Source of the DNA: Faecalibacterium sp.
GTDB lineage: Bacteria; Bacillota; Clostridia; Oscillospirales; Ruminococcaceae
Direction: 5' to 3'
DNA: 64,000 nt
Assembly: GCA_029264955.1 (NCBI GenBank)
Contig: JARHYC010000011.1
Span: forward strand, 1-64,000
In this document: positions 7,752 to 15,207 of the stretch, piece after piece
Numbering within the stretch: the first letter of the stretch is position 1
Layout of the letters: each line of letters opens with the position of its first letter
Program-made: the position numbers and the translations under genes
Notes under the pieces: generated by a model
Told to the model about the DNA's origin: nothing
Databases searched by the model: none
Seen by the model: only the letters and a program-made list of their open reading frames with translations

Positions 7752-9155
7752 ATGGCAAACTCGAAACTGACGATGAAGCATAAGATCGGTTACGCGTTTG
7801 GCGACATGGGCGGTTGTATGACCTTTGCTCTGATGGGCGCATTCGTTACCCGATACTACATGAACATCCTAAAGATCAATCCGGTTCTGTTGGCAACTCT
7901 GCTGTTGATCTGGAATATCTGGGACGCTGTCAATGACCCCATGATGGGTACTTTGATGGATAAGTGGTACGCAAAACACCCCAATCCGAAGGGCAAGTTC
8001 CGTCCTTGGCTGCTGCGTGCTACTCCGCTGCTGGCGATTACTTCTGTTGCGTTCTGGACATTGCCTACTTTCTTTGAAGGCACTGCAATGCTGATTGTAC
8101 TGTTCCTGTGCAAGATTTTGTACGAGGGCTGCTACACCATGTTCAACATCCCCATGGGCTCCATGCTGAGCGCTATGGCAAATACCGACGAAGAGCGTGC
8201 TGCACTGTCCTCTGCTCGTGGCTTTGGTTCTCTGATCGGCAATATCTTCCCCTTCATGATTTTCCCCATGTTCCTGAAGTTTATGGGCGAAGAGAACCCC
8301 ATGGCTTACACCGTTGGTTCTGCTGTTTGCGCTGCAATCGGTTTCGTTCTGTGCTTGATGCACTATTTCATGACGGAAGAGCGCAACGTTTCCGCAACTG
8401 AGGAAGTTAGCGAGAACATCAAGTTCACTGACATCCTGAACGTTTTCCGTGTGAACCGTCCCTTCGTTGCACTGTGCCTGCACGGTGTCTGCATCTGCAC
8501 TATGCAGTATGTTGGTTCTACTCTGGGCACCTATATGTTCGTTGACGTTCTGGGCGATGTTGGCCTGATGCCTCTGTCTTCTGTTATCGCAATGCCCCTG
8601 AACATTATTACTCTGCTGGTTGCTCCTAAGCTGGCTAAGAAGCTGGGCTTGGAGAACCTGATCCGTTACGGCCTGCTGATTGGCAGCGCAATGTACATTA
8701 GTCTGTTCGTTGCACATGCTACTACCACTGTCAGCCCTCTGGTTCACGTTATTTGGAGCTCTCTGGCCATGGCATTTGCAGGTATCTCCATGCACATGCA
8801 GTGGGGTCTGGTTGGCGAAACCATCGACTACAACGAGTATGTTACCGGTAAGCGCACCGAAGGTTCTATGTACGGTGCATTTAACCTGACCCGCCGTATC
8901 GGCCAGACCGTTGGCAACTCTGCTGGTGTTCTGATGCTGGGTTGGATTGGCTACGACGCTGGTCTGGCAGCTGCTGGCCAGGCACAGTCCGCTGGCACTA
9001 TTATGGGTATCAAGGCTCTGTGCGTGCTGCTGCCCGGTGTCTTCGTTCTGGGCTCTTGGGCTGCATTCAAGTTCGTCTGGAACATCACTCCCGAAGTGCG
9101 TGCAAAGATGGCTGCATTCAAGGCTGCTAAGAGCGAGGCAAAGGCTGCTCAGTAA
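7752..9155 (+). CDS. GPH family glycoside/cation symporter (MFS superfamily)
   Basis: 467 aa from ATG 7752, preceded by AAGGAG; the longer open frame upstream runs through the regulatory dyad. Twelve membrane segments are expected. The N-terminal GPH signature is clear: GYAFGDMGG, then WNIWDAVNDPMMGTLMDKW with the paired aspartates that bind cation and sugar in MelB-type carriers. There is no C-terminal PTS-IIA domain as in LacS. Family substrates include melibiose, glucuronides, xylosides and related small glycosides. Codon choice is strongly biased (CTG, GTT, CGT, AAC, TTC), suggesting high expression. It is likely regulated by the divergent AraC protein, and the esterase downstream may act on what it imports. 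Confidence 0.9.
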   Translation: MANSKLTMKHKIGYAFGDMGGCMTFALMGAFVTRYYMNILKINPVLLATLLLIWNIWDAVNDPMMGTLMDKWYAKHPNPKGKFRPWLLRATPLLAITSVAFWTLPTFFEGTAMLIVLFLCKILYEGCYTMFNIPMGSMLSAMANTDEERAALSSARGFGSLIGNIFPFMIFPMFLKFMGEENPMAYTVGSAVCAAIGFVLCLMHYFMTEERNVSATEEVSENIKFTDILNVFRVNRPFVALCLHGVCICTMQYVGSTLGTYMFVDVLGDVGLMPLSSVIAMPLNIITLLVAPKLAKKLGLENLIRYGLLIGSAMYISLFVAHATTTVSPLVHVIWSSLAMAFAGISMHMQWGLVGETIDYNEYVTGKRTEGSMYGAFNLTRRIGQTVGNSAGVLMLGWIGYDAGLAAAGQAQSAGTIMGIKALCVLLPGVFVLGSWAAFKFVWNITPEVRAKMAAFKAAKSEAKAAQ

Positions 9156-9194
9156 TCTGACAGTTTCTTTGACAGCATAAAGTTAAACCGTATC

Positions 9195-9240
9195 AGCGGC
9201 GCATGGCGCGGCCAGTGGCCGTCTGTGCGCCGCTTTTCTG
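9195..9240 (+). terminator. Intrinsic terminator between symporter and esterase
   Basis: AGCGGCGCA (9195-9203) and TGCGCCGCT (9226-9234) form a perfect stem; the loop holds a further GC-rich dyad, and TTTCTGTT follows. It may only partly stop transcription into the esterase. Confidence 0.7.
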
Positions 9241-9287
9241 TTAATTAGAATTTGAACCAATATAGCGTGAAGAATACGAGGTAAATT

Positions 9288-10664
9288 ATGGCTAAGATTA
9301 TCGATACTCCTTGTGGACAGATTCAAGGTACTTCCTGTCAGTGGCCCGGTGTAAGTGCATACAAGGGCATTCGCTTTGCGACTGCTGGTCGTTGGGAATA
9401 TCCTAAGCTCGTTACGGCGTGGGATGGCGTGTATGATGCTACCCAGTACGGCAACTGCAGCTATCAGCCCCGCGCGTTCTATAATGAAGAAGAAAACCTG
9501 GGTAAAATCTTCTACTATAACGAGTTTCGCAAGGGCGAAACCTACACCTACAGCGAGGACTGCCTGTTCCTGAACGTATTCACTCCGGAGAATGCAACCC
9601 CTGACAGCAAGCTGCCGGTTATTGTGTACATTCATGGTGGCGGTTTCACGGGAGGCTGCGGACACGAAAAACACTTTGACGGTCCTGTATGGGCAAGCAA
9701 GGGTGTTGTGGCAGTTACCATCAACTACCGCCTGGGTGTTATGGGCTTTGCTTGTTTGCCCGAGCTGGCAGAAGAAGCAGGTCACACCGGCAACTATGGT
9801 CTGTATGATCAGATGACTGCACTACAGTGGGTGCAGGCCAATATCGCTGCATTTGGCGGCGACGCAAACAACGTGACTGTTATGGGTCAAAGTGCAGGCG
9901 CAATGAGTGTACAGGCACTGTGCCTGAGCCCCCTGACGGACGGTCTGTTCCACAAGGCGGTTATGAGCAGTGGCGGCGGTGTGCATAAGATGATGAATAC
10001 GTCCGCTACACCGGAAAGCCGATATGAGTTCTGGCAGAAGGTGATGCAGGAAGCAGGCTGCGAAGATTTGGCTTCTTTCCGTGCGCTGGAACCAGCAAAG
10101 TTGTTTGCGGCAATGGACGCGGCAAAGGGCAGCGTCAAGGGAGCTGCAATGGCAGCTGGTCCCTGCATGGATGGCGTATTCTTCGCTACAGATAATATGT
10201 CTGCTGCCGAGGCTGGTAAGCAGAAGAATATTCCTTACATGATGGGAGCAACCAGCGAGGACATGATGCCTCTGTTCATGTTTGGTATGGCGCGTAACTG
10301 GTGTACCCTGCAGGCAAATCAAGGTAAACAGCCTAGCTACTGCTGGTTCTTTGATCGTCAGCTGCCCGGCGACGATAAGGGCGCTTGGCATTCCAGTGAC
10401 CTATGGTACTGGTTTGGTACGCTGGATCGCGGCTGGCGCCCCTTCACCGACAAGGATCGTGAGCTGAGCGACCAGATGGCTACCTACCTGACGAACTTTG
10501 CAAAGACAGGCAATCCGAACGGCGTAGGTCTGCCTCAGTGGAATCCGATTACTGAAAAGTCCAAGAAGGTAATGCGTTTAGGCGAAAAAGAAACCCACAT
10601 GGGCGGTGTTTCCAAGGCAAAACTGGCTTATACCACCTTTACTACCAAGCCGGTAGGCGAATAA
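9288..10664 (+). CDS. Type-B carboxylesterase (pNB-esterase-like)
   Basis: 458 aa. It is an alpha/beta hydrolase of the carboxylesterase-B family: the EDCLFLNVFTP signature at 90-100, oxyanion-hole HGGGF at 116-120, and the nucleophile elbow GQSAG with Ser202. A His in the WHSSDLWYWFG block is the likely catalytic base. There is no signal peptide, so it acts in the cytoplasm, and it is somewhat shorter than the ~490-550 aa of many relatives. It hydrolyses carboxylic esters; placed after a glycoside symporter it may de-esterify an imported sugar or plant phenolic ester. No glycosidase accompanies it. Confidence 0.88.
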   Translation: MAKIIDTPCGQIQGTSCQWPGVSAYKGIRFATAGRWEYPKLVTAWDGVYDATQYGNCSYQPRAFYNEEENLGKIFYYNEFRKGETYTYSEDCLFLNVFTPENATPDSKLPVIVYIHGGGFTGGCGHEKHFDGPVWASKGVVAVTINYRLGVMGFACLPELAEEAGHTGNYGLYDQMTALQWVQANIAAFGGDANNVTVMGQSAGAMSVQALCLSPLTDGLFHKAVMSSGGGVHKMMNTSATPESRYEFWQKVMQEAGCEDLASFRALEPAKLFAAMDAAKGSVKGAAMAAGPCMDGVFFATDNMSAAEAGKQKNIPYMMGATSEDMMPLFMFGMARNWCTLQANQGKQPSYCWFFDRQLPGDDKGAWHSSDLWYWFGTLDRGWRPFTDKDRELSDQMATYLTNFAKTGNPNGVGLPQWNPITEKSKKVMRLGEKETHMGGVSKAKLAYTTFTTKPVGE

Positions 10665-10673
10665 AAAATCAGA

Positions 10674-10714
10674 AGCCGACAGGCTGGGGATTTCCTCACC
10701 TGTCGGCTTTTTTA
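10674..10714 (+). terminator. Intrinsic terminator of the esterase gene
   Basis: AGCCGACAGG (10674-10683) pairs with CCTGTCGGCT (10699-10708), followed by TTTTTT. Confidence 0.85.
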
Positions 10715-10801
10715 TGAAAAGACTTGCCAGATATAGGTTGTGCCTGCTATTCTTTATAAAAAGAAAGCAACAGCCCGGAGTAGGCTGACAGGAGGTATAG
10801 A

Positions 10802-11233
10802 ATGAAGATTTTGGCAGTGGATTACGGCGATAGCCGCACCGGTTTAGCAATCAGCGATATGAGCGAACTGCTGGCGACTCCCATTACGCCGCAAATCGAA
10901 GAACGCAGCATGGGTAAGGTAGCAGATCGTGTGGTTGCTGTAGCGCAGGAGCGAGGGGCTCAAATGATCGTTTTGGGACTACCCCGAAACATGGATGGCA
11001 CCGAAGGTGCACGTGCGCAAAAAAGTCGTAAATTGGGCAGTATGATTGAGGAAAAATCCGGTTTACCTGTCCGTATGTGGGACGAACGCCAGACTACCAT
11101 TACCGCAGCCGGTATTTTGAGTGAAAATGGTACCTTTGGCAAAAAACGTAAGGCTGTGCTGGACTCGGTTTCCGCTGGCGTAATTCTGGAAAACTACATG
11201 TCCTGGCGCAAGCACCATCCTGGCGAAATCTAA
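10802..11233 (+). CDS. ruvX: Holliday junction resolvase-like nuclease RuvX/YqgF
   Basis: 143 aa, the normal size. RNase H-like fold landmarks are present: VDYGDSRTGLAISD with the first catalytic Asp, GLPRNMDGTEG, WDERQTT with the Glu/Arg pair, and the C-terminal DSVSAGVILENY with the last Asp. The family is implicated in pre-16S rRNA 5'-end processing as well as junction resolution. AGGAGG precedes the ATG. It is a single-gene unit here, bounded by terminators on both sides. Confidence 0.95.
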   Translation: MKILAVDYGDSRTGLAISDMSELLATPITPQIEERSMGKVADRVVAVAQERGAQMIVLGLPRNMDGTEGARAQKSRKLGSMIEEKSGLPVRMWDERQTTITAAGILSENGTFGKKRKAVLDSVSAGVILENYMSWRKHHPGEI

Positions 11234-11242
11234 TCAGCAATA

Positions 11243-11281
11243 AAAAAGCACCGAGCTGCAATAATAGCTCGGTGCTTTTTG
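11243..11281. terminator. Bidirectional terminator between ruvX and a convergent gene
   Basis: A perfect 15-bp stem (AAAAAGCACCGAGCT, 11243-11257; AGCTCGGTGCTTTTT, 11266-11280) has an A-run and a T-run on either side, so it can serve both directions. Confidence 0.9.
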
Positions 11282-11300
11282 TTGTAAAAGAAAGGTTGTT

Positions 11301-11771
11301 TTAGTTCCGGCTGCACTTTTCTGCGTCGATGGCAAGCACAACCATCAATGCCTCCAAAGCGTTATCCGGATTTGGGACATTGATGATATAAGTGTCAGAA
11401 AAATTGTACAACTGTTTGGCAATGCTTGCAATCGGCGTGCCGTACGCATCCAGAATGGTGTAGTCCCACTCCAGCCAATCACCGGTAATAGACCATCCAT
11501 TGCAATCGATGTGAAAGCGGGGCTTAAACATAGAAAATTCTTTTGTGATGGTACCGATTTTTGTTTCGCCGATGTACAAGTCAAATTGGGGCAAAAAGGT
11601 GAATACTTGCTCTTTGATGGTGGCAATATGTGCGCCGGAGGCATCCAGGATATGCAGACGATGTCCCCAGGAAAGCTGGCCCTCCACCGTAAATAAAGTA
11701 GTGCCTTGCTCATCGTAAATATCGTAACTGTCGAACCAACTGAAAAAACGTTGTTTGAATAACATCTGCAT
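11301..11771 (-). CDS. LURP-one-related (DUF567/tubby-like fold) protein
   Basis: 156 aa from ATG 11771 (AAGGAG eight bases upstream; a further ATG is two codons later). The repeated pattern of short beta strands with Asp-Gly or Asp-Ala turns (YDIYDEQGTTLFTVEGQ, LHILDASGAHIATIKEQ, YTILDAYGTPIASIAKQ) matches the LURP-one/YxjI family, a tubby-like beta barrel. In bacteria the function is unknown; plasma-membrane or lipid association is known for eukaryotic members only. No signal peptide or membrane segment is seen. It is monocistronic and shares a terminator with ruvX. Confidence 0.8.
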   Translation of the reverse strand: MQMLFKQRFFSWFDSYDIYDEQGTTLFTVEGQLSWGHRLHILDASGAHIATIKEQVFTFLPQFDLYIGETKIGTITKEFSMFKPRFHIDCNGWSITGDWLEWDYTILDAYGTPIASIAKQLYNFSDTYIINVPNPDNALEALMVVLAIDAEKCSRN

Positions 11772-11870
11772 GGAAAACACTCCTTTTTGATACAAGAATC
11801 CCCGTGCTGTTCGTATATACTAGATACGCAGCAGCACGGGGGAATATTGCATTTTTTGAAAATACAGAAA

Positions 11871-12578
11871 TTACTTACTGTAAGTGGAAACCGTTACACC
11901 GACAATCCGTACAGGCTCTTCTGATTCTGCGCTCTGTGCGATGGTGTCTACAATGTCCATACCCTGATAGATCTGACCGAATACTGTGTCAGTGAAATCC
12001 AGATACGGTGCACCGCCGGCAGCCTTGTAAGTATCAATTACTTCCTGGCGGTACCCGGTTTCGCCCATCTGGGCGGCAAGTGCGTCATCTATGCTGTCCG
12101 GCATAGTCTGCATGAAATAGAAAGCGCCGCTGCACTGCCCATTTTCATCCACAGGGGCACACAGTGCACCGGAGTAGTGGTGCAGGCTGTCGGTATATTC
12201 CGGCGCAAAACCAGAACCGTTCCAAATGGTGGAGGTGAAACCGTCGCTGTTGATACCGCCCTCTACAACAAAGCCATGCTCTAGACGGGCAAAGCCGGTT
12301 TCGTTATAAAAACCCTGCTTTGCCAGACCAATGAAGTTATCACAAGCCTGGGGTGCTTTATCCGTGTACAGAACTACCTGAATTTTTCCAATAGTGGTTT
12401 CAATGGTAGCGATGGTGTCGCCCTCGGCTGGGGTAGTGAACTGAAGTTCGGAAGATTCTACCGCAGGACGTTTGACTTTTTCAGCACCCGGTACGCTGCT
12501 GCCGCAGCCTACCAGCATAAGCCCAGTAAACACAACTATCAGCGCAGTCGAGAAAAAAATACGCCAGTTACGATGCAT
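11871..12578 (-). CDS. Cyclophilin-type peptidyl-prolyl isomerase, lipoprotein
   Basis: 235 aa. A lipoprotein signal peptide ends in the lipobox LMLVGC (Cys25), so the protein should be tethered outside the membrane. A cyclophilin domain follows: ETTIGKIQVVLYTDKAPQACDNF, then FARLEHGFVVEGG and the catalytic-face block SGAFYFMQT; the last region has VFGQIYQGMDIVDTI. It catalyses cis-trans isomerisation of prolyl bonds and helps fold exported proteins. The usual active-site Arg appears in a changed context (FARLEHGF in place of FHRVIPGF). An AGGGAG site precedes the ATG, and an extended -10 promoter lies about 75 bp upstream. Confidence 0.93.
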   Translation of the reverse strand: MHRNWRIFFSTALIVVFTGLMLVGCGSSVPGAEKVKRPAVESSELQFTTPAEGDTIATIETTIGKIQVVLYTDKAPQACDNFIGLAKQGFYNETGFARLEHGFVVEGGINSDGFTSTIWNGSGFAPEYTDSLHHYSGALCAPVDENGQCSGAFYFMQTMPDSIDDALAAQMGETGYRQEVIDTYKAAGGAPYLDFTDTVFGQIYQGMDIVDTIAQSAESEEPVRIVGVTVSTYSK

Positions 12579-12650
12579 AATTCGATACTCCCTATCATAT
12601 CTTTGTATTGTATCGCGAATGATTCACAGACGAAGCTGTGAGATAAAGAT

Positions 12651-12659
12651 AGTATACCA
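12651..12659 (-). promoter_or_regulatory. Extended -10 promoter for the cyclophilin gene
   Basis: TGGTATACT on the minus strand is a good extended -10 box (TGnTATACT). No strong -35 is seen, which is common for this class. Confidence 0.55.
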
Positions 12660-12713
12660 CATTTTCAAAATTGATACGAGAGTGAGAAAGATATATTTTC
12701 TGACGCCCACACC

Positions 12714-12742
12714 TTGACGAAAGTAGAAAAACAAGCTACACT
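12714..12742 (+). promoter_or_regulatory. Promoter for the DUF1292 gene
   Basis: TTGACG (12714-12719) and TACACT (12737-12742) are separated by 17 bp, about 56 bp before the ATG. Confidence 0.6.
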
Positions 12743-12798
12743 ATAGCCAGAAAATTCAGGAAAGGATCGCCCGTATACGGCGATTATGGGAGCTTGTC

Positions 12799-13125
12799 AT
12801 GGAAGAAAATAAGAACTTGACCCCGGACGAAGAAATGGAAGAAATGGATGCCCCCGAGCTGCTGACTTTGGACGATGGCGAAGGCAATGAAATCACGTTC
12901 GAAATTATTGCTGCACTGGATTTCAACGATGCACGCTATGTGGGCGTTGTTGAATATGTTGAAGACCCCGAAAAGATTACTGGCGATGAGCAGCTGGTGA
13001 TTTTGAAGGTCGGTACCGACGAAGAAGGCGAATACTATGATGTTGTCGAGGACGACGAGGAACTGTATACCGTTGGCAAGGAGATTGAAAAGCTCCTGAG
13101 TGACGAGTACGAGATTCAGTCCTAA
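12799..13125 (+). CDS. DUF1292 (YrzB-like) acidic protein
   Basis: 108 aa and very acidic. The DUF1292 core is visible in residues 20-105 (LLTLDDGEGNEITFEIIAAL, ARYVGVVEYVEDPE, VILKVGTDEEGEYYDVVEDD). In many Firmicutes it is encoded near yrrK/ruvX and alaS; its function is unknown. Here it follows ruvX after two minus-strand genes, which keeps part of that neighbourhood. The Shine-Dalgarno is GGGAG. The 6S-like RNA gene starts 20 bp after its stop. Confidence 0.85.
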   Translation: MEENKNLTPDEEMEEMDAPELLTLDDGEGNEITFEIIAALDFNDARYVGVVEYVEDPEKITGDEQLVILKVGTDEEGEYYDVVEDDEELYTVGKEIEKLLSDEYEIQS

Positions 13126-13145
13126 TTCGCCGTTAAAATGCCAAA

Positions 13146-13361
13146 GCGACCCTGCCCGGCTCGATTTGTTGCGGCTTTGTGGAGATCCTACTAATCATTA
13201 AAAGGGAACCCGGAAAGTCCATCGGAGAAAATGCAGACCACCCCGCCATGGTTCACCATGGAGGCTCGATGTGGAAGCGTGATACCGATGGCAGGGTACC
13301 CACCTGTCCAGAAGGGTAGGTTGTGTCTAGCCGCAGACGACCGGGCGGGGTCGTCTTTTTT
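13146..13361 (+). ncRNA. ssrS: Structured small RNA, probably 6S RNA
   Basis: About 216 nt with no coding frame. The ends GCGACCCTGCCCGG (13146-13159) and CCGGGCGGGGTCGT (13341-13354) pair over 14 bp, giving the long closing stem typical of 6S RNA. The interior has an unpaired centre and a terminal-hairpin region with inverted CATGG/CCATG near 13249-13262, and the 3' half carries GGGTACCCACCTGT, which resembles 6S RNAs of related Clostridia as I remember them. An overlapping terminator hairpin (GACGACC 13336-13342 / GGTCGTC 13349-13355, then TTTTTT) forms the 3' end. 6S RNA binds housekeeping RNA polymerase by mimicking an open promoter. Motifs of tmRNA, RNase P and SRP RNA were not found. 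Confidence 0.55.
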
Positions 13362-13384
13362 GTTATCAAAAGGGAGAACATACC

Positions 13385-14245
13385 ATGAAACCTAAGGATT
13401 TGACCGGTGCGGTCATCGACCGCTTTTCCTATGATACGCCGGAGCAGGCCCAGGCAGATTTTTATGAGCTATGTGATGCTGATCAGCCGCTGATCCTGGT
13501 ATTCCTGCCGAACTTTGGTCATCCAATCAGCCGCGTATATCTGACTCGGTATATGGACAGTCTGTCCAATTTGGTCAGTGGTCGTTTGGCTTGTGTGGTA
13601 CGCAGTAACCCTGAAAATATTGCATCTAAGATGGAAACAGCGTATCCGTTTCCGCTGATTTGCGACGAAGCCGGTGCGCTGTATGAGTATTTTGGCGTGC
13701 AGTCCACTAACAGCCGCATGGCATGGTCTTTTGCAGCTGCGCGTATTTTCCGAGAAGCCAAAAAGCAAGGCTATCAGATGGAAAAAGGCGCAGCGCAGCT
13801 GCTGCCGCTAACGGTGGTAGTCGGTCGGGAGGGCAAGGTGTTGTTCTCGCACTACGGTGAGAGTCTGACGGATTTGCCGGAAGACTGCAACGCAATGGAG
13901 CGTGTGTGCAGCAAGCTGAACCTGTCTGTGCTAGCGCCGGAAGCAAGCGAAGAGCTTGAAAATGAACGGGCAGAGCTGGAAATGGAAGAACAGCCGGAAT
14001 CTGTGGATGCACCGGAACAGGATGCGCCGAACCTGGAAGCTGCTTCGGAGGTGCTATTTCCGGGTAAGGATGTGCCGGAGCAGGAATTTGTGGATAAGAA
14101 CATGGATACGGATCACACCCAGCAGATCGATTTGTCTGGTTGGCTGGCTCCGGAAGAAGCAGCAGAAGAAGAGCAAGAAAGTAAACCCCGCTGGAATAAG
14201 TTAGTAAATCTGTTTGCAGACCGCGATCAGGATGACGAAGACTAA
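13385..14245 (+). CDS. Thioredoxin-fold (AhpC/TSA-like) protein without active-site cysteines, with acidic tail
   Basis: 286 aa. Residues 1-180 read as a thioredoxin/peroxiredoxin-like fold: LILVFLPNFGHPISRVYL occupies the position of the usual active-site strand and helix, and LPLTVVVGREGKVLFSHYGE is the conserved cis-Pro strand and final beta hairpin. The CxxC or TxxC motif is replaced (FGHPIS), so disulfide or peroxidase chemistry at that site is not expected. Residues 185-286 are a very acidic, low-complexity tail ending in KPRWNKLVNLFADRDQDDED. It lies 24 bp after the 6S-like RNA terminator and has a GGGAG Shine-Dalgarno. It may be a binding or scaffold protein; function unknown. Confidence 0.75.
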   Translation: MKPKDLTGAVIDRFSYDTPEQAQADFYELCDADQPLILVFLPNFGHPISRVYLTRYMDSLSNLVSGRLACVVRSNPENIASKMETAYPFPLICDEAGALYEYFGVQSTNSRMAWSFAAARIFREAKKQGYQMEKGAAQLLPLTVVVGREGKVLFSHYGESLTDLPEDCNAMERVCSKLNLSVLAPEASEELENERAELEMEEQPESVDAPEQDAPNLEAASEVLFPGKDVPEQEFVDKNMDTDHTQQIDLSGWLAPEEAAEEEQESKPRWNKLVNLFADRDQDDED

Positions 14246-14250
14246 ACATA

Positions 14251-14281
14251 AAAAAGACACGGCCATGGCCGTGTCTTTTTT
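14251..14281. terminator. Perfectly palindromic terminator between convergent genes
   Basis: A 30-nt perfect palindrome centred on CCATGG (14251-14280) with A5 and T5 tails. It serves the thioredoxin-fold gene and the convergent DUF378 gene. Confidence 0.9.
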
Positions 14282-14298
14282 ATTGTGAGGTGAAAAAA

Positions 14299-14508
14299 TT
14301 ATTCCTTGTTTTCGCTTCCGCAAGAAAACAGGCAGGGGATTGCACACAATGCTGCTGCGCCCACGATACCAAAAATAATGCGGGACAGCAGAGATGCACT
14401 GCCACCAAAGAGCCAACCCACCAAATCAAACTGAACCAGTCCAATCAGACCCCAGTTGATGCCGCCGATAATCAGCAGAGCCAGACAGATTTTGTATAAA
14501 ACTTGCAA
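14299..14508 (-). CDS. DUF378 small membrane protein (YuzA-like)
   Basis: 69 aa starting with TTG at 14506-14508; GGAGG lies eight bases upstream and no ATG is available in frame. The family pattern is complete: ALLIIGGINWGLIGLVQFDLV followed by a second membrane helix (IIFGIVGAAALCAIP). Two-helix DUF378 proteins are widespread in Firmicutes and have no known function. It converges with the preceding gene over a palindromic terminator. Confidence 0.9.
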   Translation of the reverse strand: MQVLYKICLALLIIGGINWGLIGLVQFDLVGWLFGGSASLLSRIIFGIVGAAALCAIPCLFSCGSENKE

Positions 14509-14727
14509 AGCAGATGCCTCCTTCCATGCAGACAGTATGCCCGCAGAGCGATAAAATATCCAGCTGATTTTATTTTATGCACAAAAGCGGCGATGCGGTG
14601 TGACACAGCTGCTTTTTTTGTTTTTCGGTTTACTTTGCAGGGTTATTTTTCTATAATAGAAACGATTACACAAAAATGCGCAGAGGAAAATTTATTTCTG
14701 CGTGTGTGGGAACAGGAGAGTGTACTT

Positions 14728-15207
14728 ATGGATGAGCTGTTGAAGCTGCTGGAAAATAATGCGCGTATGTCGCTGGAAGATATCGCTGCCATGTTGGGCA
14801 AATCGGAGGCGGAAGTCTCTGCCATGATGGATTTGGCGCGTGCCCAAGGTTTGATTCAGGGTTATAAAACGCTGGTTGACTGGCAGAAAGCAGGCGTTGA
14901 CCGTGTAGAAGCTGTGATTGAACTGCACGTAAGCCCCAAAAAGTCGCGCGGATTCGATGAAATTGCGACTACGATTGCTCGCTTTGATGAAGTAGAAAGT
15001 GTTCTTTTGATGAGCGGCGGCTATGATTTGCAGCTGACGATCAAGGGGAAGAATTTCCAGGAAATTGCTCTGTTTGTGGCCAAGCGCCTCAGCCCGCTGG
15101 ACGATGTGCTGTCTACTGCGACTCACTTTGTGCTGCGCACCTACAAGCGCGAGGGAAAAATGTTCCTCGGCGAAGAAACCGATGAAAGAGAGTTGACCGT
15201 ACTGTGA
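14728..15207 (+). CDS. Lrp/AsnC family transcriptional regulator
   Basis: 159 aa from ATG 14728 with an AGGAGA site; the open frame upstream is non-coding leader. An N-terminal helix-turn-helix (ARMSLEDIAAMLGKSEAEVSA) is followed by an RAM/ACT-like effector domain (ARFDEVESVLLMSGGYDLQLTI). Such proteins are octameric regulators of amino-acid genes. The stop overlaps the start of the aminotransferase by 4 nt (GTGATAG region), so it likely senses the amino acid that its partner handles. Confidence 0.92.
   Translation: MDELLKLLENNARMSLEDIAAMLGKSEAEVSAMMDLARAQGLIQGYKTLVDWQKAGVDRVEAVIELHVSPKKSRGFDEIATTIARFDEVESVLLMSGGYDLQLTIKGKNFQEIALFVAKRLSPLDDVLSTATHFVLRTYKREGKMFLGEETDERELTVL

Noticed and set aside
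13146..13361. tmRNA, RNase P RNA or SRP RNA for the structured RNA
   Set aside because: There is no tRNA-like end, no GAGGAAAGTCC-type RNase P core, and no SRP GGAA/GGAGCA apical motif. The long closing stem fits 6S better.
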